From assembly GCA_029259835.1 (NCBI GenBank), contig JAJDEL010000537.1, forward strand, positions 1-5,326: a stretch of 5,326 nucleotides of DNA. The letters are read 5' to 3'. Below are positions 1 through 5,200 of the stretch, piece by piece (position 1 is the first letter of the stretch; the number at the start of each line of letters is the position of its first letter). The position numbers and the translations under genes are program-made. This DNA comes from Planctomicrobium sp. Lineage in GTDB: Bacteria; Planctomycetota; Planctomycetia; Planctomycetales; Planctomycetaceae. The notes beneath the pieces were generated by a model. That model did not search any database. It had not been told where the DNA came from and saw only the letters and a list, made by a program, of their open reading frames with translations.

Positions 1-429
1 TTCCGGTGACATCTCCGTGAGTAGTCGCCAGAGTGGTTTGCCTTCGACTTTGGCGTATAAGTCCCAGACAGCGTTGACGACCGCCGCCGTGGCGAGGTGA
101 ATCGCTCCTTTATCAGGACCAATCCAACGCAACTGGCTGTCGCCAGTGATGTGTCCCCAGAATTCACCCATGTTTTCGGTAAACGATTCGAGAGTCCGTC
201 CGACGATAAGTGGAGCGAGGGCTTCAATCGCTTTGACGCAGATTTCGTTCCCGCGTCCGATCGTGAACGTCATCCCATGTCCGGCAAGTCCGTCGGAAGA
301 ATCCGTTTCGAGGATCACATACGCGGCGGAATAATCGGGATCAGGATTCATTGCATCCGAACCATCGAGTTGATCCGAAGTCGGAAAACGAACGTCGTAC
401 GCTGTCACTTTTGTGAATGTTAACGCCAT
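1..429 (-). CDS. L-fuconate dehydratase, N-terminal part (cut by window edge)
   Basis: The minus-strand frame opens with ATG at 429 and stays open for 143 codons to the window edge, so no stop is seen. The protein matches the N-terminal capping domain of L-fuconate dehydratase (enolase superfamily; human homologue ENOSF1, Xanthomonas FucD). Family-typical blocks are FPTSDQLDGSDAMNPDPDYS (residues 15-34), GHGMTFTIGRGNEI (50-63), GDSQLRWIGP (96-105) and the alanine-rich HLATAAVVNAVWDL (111-124). The enzyme removes water from L-fuconate to give 2-keto-3-deoxy-L-fuconate in the cytosolic non-phosphorylated L-fucose pathway and needs Mg2+. Family members have about 440 residues, so roughly a third is present; the barrel with the metal ligands and catalytic Lys/His lies outside the window. 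An AGAG about 10 bases before the ATG is the only, weak, ribosome-site candidate. A less likely alternative is a sister acid-sugar dehydratase. Confidence 0.9.
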   Translation of the reverse strand, partial: MALTFTKVTAYDVRFPTSDQLDGSDAMNPDPDYSAAYVILETDSSDGLAGHGMTFTIGRGNEICVKAIEALAPLIVGRTLESFTENMGEFWGHITGDSQLRWIGPDKGAIHLATAAVVNAVWDLYAKVEGKPLWRLLTEMSPE

Positions 430-570
430 TGAAGCTCTCTGAGTTGAATTTCTTCTGTGTGCATTCTTTTATCACGCCTGAAGAGTGATGTGAAGATTCA
501 GAAGTAGAATGACCTTGTTTTCAAGCGAGACAGACCAGGAAACTCGTTTCGAATTGATTTCGTCTACATC
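430..570. other. Intergenic leader upstream of fuconate dehydratase
   Basis: This is the first part of the gene-free stretch 430-792; the rest holds the hairpin repeats listed separately. No coding frame here looks real. Read on the minus strand it is the leader of the fuconate dehydratase gene. A weak sigma70-like pair can be drawn: TTGAAA (524-519), a 17-bp spacer, then CTGAAT (501-496), with only three of six matches in the -10 box. Between it and the start codon lies a small dyad, ATCAC (471-475) with GTGAT (485-489), nine bases apart, which could be an operator for a sugar-acid regulator. Both are suggestions only. Confidence 0.25.
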
Positions 571-595
571 AGCCGTAGGGCGCTAGCCACGGTTA
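571..595. repeat. REP-like hairpin, copy A
   Basis: An imperfect palindrome: CCGT (573-576) pairs with ACGG (589-592), and inside it GGC (579-581) pairs with GCC (586-588) around a GCTA loop. It shares flank AGCCG, stem layout and loop with copies at 663-688 and 718-743 but uses different bases in the stem, so the pairing is conserved rather than the exact sequence. Sequences with this GCGCTAGCC core are, from memory, frequent between genes in planctomycete genomes. Likely an extragenic repeat, not a gene. Confidence 0.55.
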
Positions 596-614
596 TAGAG
601 TGCAAATTCAAATC

Positions 615-644
615 AGATCCGGGGCTTGGCGCCCAATGGTATCT
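615..644. repeat. Second imperfect extragenic palindrome
   Basis: AGAT (615-618) pairs with ATCT (641-644), CC (619-620) with GG (638-639), and GGGC (622-625) with GCCC (631-634) around a TTGGC loop, with small bulges. It lacks the GCTA loop of the neighbouring repeats, so it would be a different palindrome type placed between them. It could simply be diverged sequence; only one copy is visible. Confidence 0.3.
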
Positions 645-662
645 ATTTTGGGACTTCTCGCG

Positions 663-743
663 ATGAGCCGAACGCGCTAGCGTCGGGCAATTTGCGAGAA
701 AGCGTGACTTGCGCAAGGCTCGAGGCTAGTGCCAGCGGCTCAT
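663..743. repeat. Inverted pair of REP-like hairpins (BIME/REPIN-like), copies C and D
   Basis: Two copies of the same palindromic unit face each other. Copy C (663-688, plus) begins ATGAGCCG and folds as CCG, internal loop, CGC, GCTA loop, GCG, T, CGG. Copy D (743-718, minus) also begins ATGAGCCG and folds around GGC, ACTA loop, GCC. The outer octamers ATGAGCCG (663-670) and CGGCTCAT (736-743) are exact reverse complements, and inside them TTGCG and CGCAA can also pair, so the 81 bases can form one long cruciform. This inverted doublet layout is that of bacterial REP doublets, which are mobilised by RAYT transposases; no transposase gene lies in this window. Confidence 0.55.
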
Positions 744-792
744 GCTGGGAGCGAAGAGGGGCAATCTCTATAGAACACAAGATCAAAACGAA

Positions 793-830
793 AAAGACCG
801 AGTCCGGAACCAATTCCGGACTCGGTCTTT
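793..830 (-). terminator. Rho-independent terminator of the small acidic gene
   Basis: A perfect 17-bp inverted repeat (793-809 with 814-830) closes a four-base loop. Read on the minus strand the stem is followed at once by a T-rich run, TTTTTCGTTTTG, the hallmark of an intrinsic terminator. It begins 28 bp after the stop codon at 859. Read on the plus strand the T-run is only three bases, so it should act mainly on the minus-strand unit, isolating it from the fuconate dehydratase gene downstream. Confidence 0.9.
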
Positions 831-858
831 GAAAGTTTATGCAACGCAATTTCGACTC

Positions 859-1086
859 TCAAGCAGCTTCGGATTCCGCAAGGGAGTCTGAATATACGAG
901 ACTGTAGATCTCGTCTGCCGCTTCGTCCAGGATCGATCGAATGTTTTCGCTTTGAAGACGAGACATCAGTTCTTCCAGCGCAGCGACCGTGCGGTCGACT
1001 TCGTCGCTGGAAATGACTTCGTAACCAGTGCTGTCCTCATCCATGGACAGGATTGGTTGTTCTTCAACAGAATTAAACTCGGACAT
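859..1086 (-). CDS. Small acidic protein, function unknown
   Basis: This encodes 75 residues from ATG at 1086 to TGA. An upstream in-frame ATG at 1101 would add five residues, but GGAGGT (1099-1094) overlaps that ATG and sits seven bases before the ATG at 1086, so the inner start is preferred. The protein is strongly acidic (20 Asp/Glu against 3 Arg, no Lys). The first 25 residues look disordered; residues 28-62 look helical, with a heptad-like run VAALEELMSRLQ followed by LDEAADEIYSLVY. There are no cysteines, signal peptide or membrane segment, so it is probably cytosolic and may bind a basic partner. I do not recognise a named family. The good ribosome site and dedicated terminator support a real, expressed gene. 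It follows the lysine-rich gene by about 100 bp. Confidence 0.75.
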   Translation of the reverse strand: MSEFNSVEEQPILSMDEDSTGYEVISSDEVDRTVAALEELMSRLQSENIRSILDEAADEIYSLVYSDSLAESEAA

Positions 1087-1093
1087 CAGCTGG

Positions 1094-1099
1094 ACCTCC
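1094..1099 (-). promoter_or_regulatory. Shine-Dalgarno site deciding the start of the acidic gene
   Basis: GGAGGT on the minus strand is a near-perfect anti-16S match, seven bases upstream of the ATG at 1086. It directly abuts an in-frame upstream ATG at 1101, which it makes unlikely as the start. It is the clearest ribosome-binding site in the window. Confidence 0.8.
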
Positions 1100-1186
1100 A
1101 TGTCGTGTGATACTAACCCGAATGGGAATTTTTAATGAGAGGAATGAGGCATTCTGCAGCATCCGCATTCGAACGTCTCGACGAAT

Positions 1187-1354
1187 TCATTTCTTCTTCT
1201 TTGCCTTCTTCGGCTTGCTCTTAACGGCTCGCTTTGCGGAAGCGGTTTTCTTTTTGGTTGTAGATTTTTTCTTCTTTTTCTCTTCACCAAAAATGCTGTC
1301 CCAGCCTTCGCGAAAATTATCGTTTGATCCAGTGTGAACAGTGTATCCAGTCAT
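1187..1354 (-). CDS. Lysine-rich small basic protein, function unknown
   Basis: This 55-residue gene runs from ATG at 1354 to TGA at 1189-1187. It has two parts. Residues 1-23 are a compact-looking segment, MTGYTVHTGSNDNF then REGWDSIFG, with several aromatic residues (Tyr4, Phe14, Trp18, Phe22). Residues 26-55 are a lysine tail with 17 Lys, one Arg, and Ser/Thr/Ala/Pro spacers, reminiscent of the AKP-rich tails of histone H1-like bacterial proteins and of ribosome- or nucleic-acid-binding extensions. Net charge is about +14. There is no good Shine-Dalgarno site, but its ATG overlaps the stop of a preceding mini-ORF as ATGA, suggesting translational coupling. The non-repetitive head argues against a chance A-rich frame. 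Nucleic-acid binding is an inference from composition; I think similar small proteins with a GYTVHTG head occur in planctomycetes, but cannot verify this. Confidence 0.65.
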   Translation of the reverse strand: MTGYTVHTGSNDNFREGWDSIFGEEKKKKKSTTKKKTASAKRAVKSKPKKAKKKK

Positions 1355-1446
1355 AGCGTTTTTCTTTGTCGTGGTTTTAGTTGAAATTCCGTCTGCAAGG
1401 AGCGAATGCTACGAAGCTGTTCGTCTTCGATCAATTCACTTTTCAT
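1351..1446 (-). CDS. Possible 31-residue leader/coupling ORF
   Basis: A mini-ORF starting MKSELIEDEQLRSIRS and ending RQRKTL lies between the membrane protein gene and the lysine-rich gene. Its TGA overlaps the next ATG (ATGA, 1354-1351), the classic arrangement for translational reinitiation, and it fills nearly the whole gap. It begins nine bases after the TAA at 1458-1456 and is in the same frame as that upstream gene, so it could instead be the eroded end of a once longer protein. No Shine-Dalgarno site precedes it, although reinitiation would not need one. The peptide is polar with a basic tail and resembles nothing I know. Real gene or coupling leader is an inference from layout alone. 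Confidence 0.35.
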   Translation of the reverse strand: MKSELIEDEQLRSIRSLQTEFQLKPRQRKTL

Positions 1447-1455
1447 TTTAGCAGT

Positions 1456-2481
1456 TTATGCGGCGGAACTTTCTTGCTCTCCCTGGTGAGATACGCTTTG
1501 ACGTTCTTTGTCTGATGTAAAATGAGGTCCTTTGAGAATTTGGTCGGTGGACTGTTCGATCCGAATCATTCTCCCGCCCAAGTATTCAACGCGCTCTGTG
1601 ACTTCATGAGTCGTTTGTTGCATTCCTCCGGAGACAAGAGTCACAATCCCCAGTAGCAACAGCATTTGGCCTGCCGTGGAGAGTAACCAGCCTGTCGACG
1701 CAAATTGTTCGACCATTCCGAAATATCCCCAGAGGACTAGGACTGTCCCGACAGTGAGGACTCCGACTCCAGTGTACGCCATGAGTTGTCCCCAGATTGC
1801 TTCAGCGCGACCGGGTCGTGCCTTCGCTTTTCGAGCTGCTTCTGTCACATCAAAGTGAGGGGCTGGCGATTGTGAATGTGCCGGATGGGAATGGAACTCC
1901 AATTGATTTGATGTTTGTTGCACTGGGTGCTCTGTCGTTTCTCTTTGATCTTGAGAAGGTGACTCGACTTGAGCGTTTGAAGAGGCTTCCTGAGTGACTG
2001 GAATCGAAGACTCATTTTTTTTAGATGGTCCTTTGAGTGCGGCACCCTGTGATTCTTCGCGCGGTTCAATTGGAACTGAAGTATGGGCACTATCAATTCT
2101 GTATTTCGGACGGTTCAAAGGTGCCGTTTCTGCATCTCCGTCTAACTCGGTGCTCAGTTCTTGCAACTCTGGAAGACCATCTTGCACTGGTGTTAAAATC
2201 TGTGCGGCGAGAGGATTGGCTGTCAGCAATGAATCATTGAGGGCTTTGATTGACTCATCGTCTTGCGGAGCTTGTTCGCTGCCGGAGAGTTCAGATTCTC
2301 CGGTCAGTTGTCTTTGCTCTTCTGCCCATTTCTTTAATAACTCGCGAGCTGACTTCGTCTCAGGGTGTAAGCTTGGTGCAATAATTTGTCGTACATCTTC
2401 CCCGCAAGTTGTACATTTGAGCGCCTGACCATCCGCAGAAATTTCGGCAGCGACGTCATCTTCACAGCTTGCACACCACAT
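1456..2481 (-). CDS. Zinc-ribbon protein with disordered linker and two membrane helices
   Basis: From ATG at 2481 the protein has 341 residues. Residues 3-26 form a zinc ribbon (WCASC, 16 residues, CTTC; Cys3, 6, 23, 26). Residues 40-225 are low-complexity, rich in Glu, Ser, Gln and Pro, and probably disordered. Two hydrophobic helices follow, about 233-256 and 264-286, then an amphipathic charged segment (EVTERVEYLGGRMIRIEQ, 293-310) that may form a coiled coil, and a polar tail. No signal peptide is visible. The expected topology is a helical hairpin in the cytoplasmic membrane with ribbon and tail both in the cytoplasm. An ATG at 2490 would add three residues, but AGGA (2493-2490) lies eight bases before 2481 and none is well placed for 2490. 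The zinc ribbon begins right at the N-terminus, as in many planctomycete hypothetical proteins. Function is unknown; a scaffold or sensor is possible. Confidence 0.85.
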   Translation of the reverse strand: MWCASCEDDVAAEISADGQALKCTTCGEDVRQIIAPSLHPETKSARELLKKWAEEQRQLTGESELSGSEQAPQDDESIKALNDSLLTANPLAAQILTPVQDGLPELQELSTELDGDAETAPLNRPKYRIDSAHTSVPIEPREESQGAALKGPSKKNESSIPVTQEASSNAQVESPSQDQRETTEHPVQQTSNQLEFHSHPAHSQSPAPHFDVTEAARKAKARPGRAEAIWGQLMAYTGVGVLTVGTVLVLWGYFGMVEQFASTGWLLSTAGQMLLLLGIVTLVSGGMQQTTHEVTERVEYLGGRMIRIEQSTDQILKGPHFTSDKERQSVSHQGEQESSAA

Positions 2482-2710
2482 CAGATTCATCCTGATTCTG
2501 ACTCTAAAAAGAGTGACAACGATGCCCCTCGAAGTTTAGGAGTGGGCGATTCGTGAACGATTATTCCAGCGAAACTCTCTGTGACTTTTCCAGATCCAGA
2601 TACTTGTAAAAGGCTTCAACAAAGACCTGAACGGGGAGAAATAACACGAACTCCAAAAACAACGCAAGACCGCTTCTGTTTGATCAATATTTCATAGGTA
2701 AATAAGGGCA

Positions 2711-2735
2711 GGGAATCGTTGCTAAAGCGATCCCC
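2711..2735 (-). terminator. Weak hairpin after the zinc-ribbon/KOW gene
   Basis: On the minus strand GGGGATCG (2735-2728) pairs with CGATTCCC (2718-2711), an 8-bp stem with one G-U pair and a nine-base loop. It starts 21 bp past the stop codon at 2757, where a terminator would be expected. The downstream bases (TGCCCTTATTTACC) contain no proper U-run, so it may be a weak terminator or mRNA-end stabiliser. The rest of the gap 2491-2756 shows no coding frame and no convincing promoter. Confidence 0.35.
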
Positions 2736-2756
2736 AGACCACTCCCCACGTCAATT

Positions 2757-3122
2757 TCACAATAGCTGCAATTCATTGGTGGCGACCATGATCTGAGTCT
2801 CTCGACCAAAGATTTCAATACTCACCATCGCCCATTGTGCCTGCTGATTCACTGCAGTCACTCGTCCTTCAAAATTTTCAAAGGATCCTGATAGGTATCT
2901 TACATTGTCCATCGGTTGTAAAATTGGTGCATTCGAACGCCAATTCACATTGATGGGTAGCGTAAGTAGAATGGGAACTCTGGAGTGGTCAATCTCCAAA
3001 ATTACCATGCAATGTGGGCAGTGTACCTGTGCGGACGAGACGTCCAAATTGCGAGGCAAAACCTTCTCGCACATCGGGCAGTTGACAGGTTCAAAATCGG
3101 ATGGAGCATGATGAGAATTCAT
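2757..3122 (-). CDS. Zinc ribbon fused to a NusG-type KOW domain
   Basis: This encodes 121 residues from ATG at 3122. Residues 14-38 are a zinc ribbon (NCPMC, 16 residues, CPHC; Cys15, 18, 35, 38). A linker (45-72) leads into residues 73-121, which read like the C-terminal KOW domain of NusG. NVRYLSGSFENFEGRV parallels the NusG pattern VRV.DGPFADFNGVV, VSIEIFGRETQI parallels VSVSIFGRATPV, and the end NELQLL matches the closing strand. Phe105 in IFGR corresponds to E. coli NusG Phe165, which contacts ribosomal protein S10; Rho uses the same face. The NGN domain that binds RNA polymerase is absent, so this is not NusG itself. It begins 34 bp after the glycosyltransferase stop on the same strand, suggesting co-transcription. 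No strong ribosome site precedes the start. A transcription/translation or ribosome-associated role is an inference; KOW folds also occur in unrelated small proteins. Confidence 0.85.
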   Translation of the reverse strand: MNSHHAPSDFEPVNCPMCEKVLPRNLDVSSAQVHCPHCMVILEIDHSRVPILLTLPINVNWRSNAPILQPMDNVRYLSGSFENFEGRVTAVNQQAQWAMVSIEIFGRETQIMVATNELQLL

Positions 3123-3156
3123 CGCATTTACATTATTCCGTTCCGCCTACCAGCAT

Positions 3157-3861
3157 CTATCCACGGAGTCGGAGTTTCAAAAGTACCCAGCCTGCCGAGG
3201 CTGCTTCTTTCCAATTGATCTTTGAGACGCCGAATTTCCGTTCCTCGAATTTAATGGGGACTTCCGTAAAGCTGGCACCGACCTTTCGCAATCGGAAAAG
3301 AATTTCCTCCTGAAAGGCGTACCCTTTTGCCTGAGATTGAGACCAATCGACTTCGGCCAGTTTTTTGACGTGATAGCTGCGAAAGCTTCCACTGTTGTCT
3401 TTTGTTTTCAGCCCAAGAAGAGTTTTGGCATAGAGGTTAATCCCCTGGCTCATAAAGTGCCGCTTCATGCCCCAGCCTTCAACTTCTCCCCCTTTCACAT
3501 ATCGCGAACCGATGACGACCTCGTGCGTTTCGTTCTCTGCAATCATCGCCGGAATGAATCGGGGAGGGTGCGAAAAGTCAGCATCTAAGTTCAAGAGCAA
3601 TTCATAACCGTTTTCGATTCCAAACTGAAATGCCCTCACTGTCGCTGTTCCGAGGCCGAGCTTGCCTTCGCGGTGGATGGCATGAATCTTTGGATTCTCT
3701 GCCGCGAGGGAATCAACGTAGGCGCCGGTCCCGTCAGGGGAGTTATCGTCCACGACGAGGATCGAGGCTTCCGGAACCTGAGTCAGGATCTCTGGGATGA
3801 GGACTTCAAGATTCTCACGTTCGTTGTAAGTACAAAGCGTCACCAGCAATGAATTTGACAT
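3157..3861 (-). CDS. Polyprenol-phosphate mannose synthase-like glycosyltransferase (GT2, DPM1 type)
   Basis: The 234-residue protein matches DPM1-type GT2 enzymes over their full catalytic domain: TYNERENLE (11-19), VVDDNSPDGTG (36-46), REGKLGLGTA (64-73), the metal-binding DAD in NLDADFSHPP (91-100), IGSRYVKGG (117-125), DNSGSFRSY (155-163), QEEILFRL (184-191) and the acceptor-loop region IKFEERKFGVSKI (203-215). Such enzymes transfer mannose (sometimes glucose) from the nucleotide sugar to a polyprenyl phosphate on the inner membrane face, supplying a lipid-linked donor for extracytoplasmic glycosylation or polysaccharide assembly. There is no membrane segment and no C-terminal GtrA-like domain, so it is the short DPM1 form, probably peripheral to the membrane. 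ATG at 3861 lies just before the first strand and is the natural start, although no clear ribosome site is seen. The actual sugar and acceptor are not determined by the sequence. Confidence 0.92.
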   Translation of the reverse strand: MSNSLLVTLCTYNERENLEVLIPEILTQVPEASILVVDDNSPDGTGAYVDSLAAENPKIHAIHREGKLGLGTATVRAFQFGIENGYELLLNLDADFSHPPRFIPAMIAENETHEVVIGSRYVKGGEVEGWGMKRHFMSQGINLYAKTLLGLKTKDNSGSFRSYHVKKLAEVDWSQSQAKGYAFQEEILFRLRKVGASFTEVPIKFEERKFGVSKINWKEAASAGWVLLKLRLRG

Positions 3862-3987
3862 CGACTTGATCAGTACTTTCAGATGTTGAATTGGATACGT
3901 GTTCGATTTGACGAGTGCATGCTTTCTATTTCAGTGATCGCGAACACTCCTCACTTAACCTCCGATGCTAAATGAATGTCATGAAAA

Positions 3988-5097
3988 TTATTCGACGGGA
4001 TCGGATAAACGGTATGTCGGGACCGGGCGACCAGGGCGGAAGCGTTGGGTTTGCCGGAATTCGTAGTTGACGCCCATTGCAAGGGCTGTCTCTTGTACGG
4101 CGGCGTTGACGAACTCTTCCAATAGTTCTGGGTCGCAGGCAACTCGAGCGTTGACGATCACTTCTGCAATTTTAACATCACATTTTGATGGTAATGAAAG
4201 CTCTGCTTGTGTCTCGCTGCTGATGAGATTTGCGACACCGAAAAACCCTTCCCACAATCCAATGACTTTCAAGTGAGCCGGTTCGAGGTCAGCAGACAAA
4301 AGAACCTGTTGCAATCGTTGAACGATTCCCAGGAGTGCATCGTCGAGAGGAAATGACTCTTCACTGGAGAGCGTGAGACTACTGTTGAGCCAGCCAAGTT
4401 CGGCTTCTCCGTCGGCATAAATATCGTAGTCGATGTCGAGGATTTTCTTTCCGAAGTCGCCATCCTGCGCAAGAAAATCGACGAGTTCTTCAATGCCAGT
4501 TCCGGTCTTGGCTGACATTTGAATCACTGGCGTCCCAGGATAATTCTCCTGGCAAAGTGTTGCGATCTCCGCGATTTCTTCGGCAGAGAGTTCATCGATC
4601 CGATTGATAAGAATGAAGTCTGCTTCTTCGAGCTGCTTCTTAAGAATGTACTCTGCTTTCGGGGAGAAGCCTCTGGTTTTCTCTTTTTTTAAGATTCGAG
4701 TCCCGTGACTCGGTTTGAGGATGACAGGGTAGGGAGCGATCTCGAACTCAGCATCGAAAAGCTGTTTTATGGGCTGAATAACAGTTGCGATCAGGTCCGT
4801 GCAACTGCCGACTGGTTCCGCGAGAATGATATCCGGACGCTCTTCTGCGGAGAGGTTTTCCATTGTGCTGATGAGTTCATCGAAGTTGCAGCAGAAGCAA
4901 GCTCCGGCGACTTCACCAACTTCAAAGCCCATGCCGCGCAGGGTGTTCGTATCAACGAGATCAGTTGCCTGATCATTAGTGACAATGCCGACGTTGAGAC
5001 CTTGCTCGCGATAATGAGTTGCCAAACGACCGAGTGTCGTTGTCTTCCCAGCGCCCAGGAACCCACCAATCATAATGTAGCGAATGCGATGAGCCAT
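3988..5097 (-). CDS. CobW/P47K-type G3E GTPase (putative metal chaperone)
   Basis: From ATG at 5097 this is 369 residues. Seen in order: Walker [12 protein letters not shown] (11-21); the CobW-type CxCC motif in GACFCC (65-70; Cys67, 69, 70); the Walker B-region EPVG (94-97), characteristic of G3E GTPases; the base-recognition motif as NRID (165-168) in place of NKxD; and a G5-like MSAKTGTG (194-201). The C-terminal part (about 220-369), with [10 protein letters not shown] and [17 protein letters not shown], is not the classical CobW C-terminal domain as I know it, which fits subfamilies linked to metal or corrinoid cofactor loading. G3E proteins use GTP hydrolysis to load or activate metalloproteins in the cytosol; the client metal here is unknown. 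A TTG at 5115 would add six residues, but ATG places the P-loop ten residues from the start, as is usual. It lies about 100 bp downstream of the DUF1501 gene. Confidence 0.9.
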   Translation of the reverse strand: MAHRIRYIMIGGFLGAGKTTTLGRLATHYREQGLNVGIVTNDQATDLVDTNTLRGMGFEVGEVAGACFCCNFDELISTMENLSAEERPDIILAEPVGSCTDLIATVIQPIKQLFDAEFEIAPYPVILKPSHGTRILKKEKTRGFSPKAEYILKKQLEEADFILINRIDELSAEEIAEIATLCQENYPGTPVIQMSAKTGTGIEELVDFLAQDGDFGKKILDIDYDIYADGEAELGWLNSSLTLSSEESFPLDDALLGIVQRLQQVLLSADLEPAHLKVIGLWEGFFGVANLISSETQAELSLPSKCDVKIAEVIVNARVACDPELLEEFVNAAVQETALAMGVNYEFRQTQRFRPGRPVPTYRLSDPVE

Positions 5098-5137
5098 CGT
5101 TGCCGTTCTTGTCAAATAGAAGGTGAAATTTGATCTC

Positions 5138-5153
5138 TGCTACCAGTGTAGCA
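5138..5153. other. Small perfect hairpin upstream of the GTPase gene
   Basis: TGCTAC (5138-5143) and GTAGCA (5148-5153) pair perfectly around a four-base loop, 40 bp before the GTPase ATG and about 50 bp after the DUF1501 stop. It has no U-run on either side, so it is a poor intrinsic terminator. It could be an operator or an mRNA structure. No -35/-10 pair is convincing in this gap. Confidence 0.25.
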
Positions 5154-5200
5154 ATCAAAGCAGTGGGTTCTACCGGCCGACAGCAAGTTCACTAAAACGA

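Noticed and set aside
97..423. Plus-strand 108-residue frame
   Set aside because: It lies antisense inside the fuconate dehydratase coding region, whose translation matches a known family; the plus-strand peptide resembles nothing.
626..849. Overlapping 68-residue frames on both strands
   Set aside because: They run through the REP-like hairpins and the terminator stem. Composition follows the palindromes and there is no ribosome site.
1107..1337. Plus-strand frame with poly-Phe runs that looks like a membrane peptide
   Set aside because: The Phe runs are the reverse complement of lysine codons in the 1354-1187 gene, which has a better head sequence and a coupled start.
1994..2428. Plus-strand 144-residue frame
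   Set aside because: Antisense to the zinc-ribbon membrane protein, which has a coherent domain layout; the plus frame has scattered Cys/Ser and no motif.
3862..3987. GGAGG followed by GTG in the gap between the GTPase and glycosyltransferase genes
   Set aside because: The frame from GTG stops after seven codons and is not attached to either gene; too short to claim as a leader peptide.
5098..5115. Upstream TTG start for the GTPase
   Set aside because: It would add six residues before a P-loop that already starts ten residues from the ATG at 5097; no ribosome site favours TTG.
4705..5133. Plus-strand 142-residue frame
   Set aside because: Exactly antisense to the P-loop and CxCC region of the GTPase; a codon-structure shadow.
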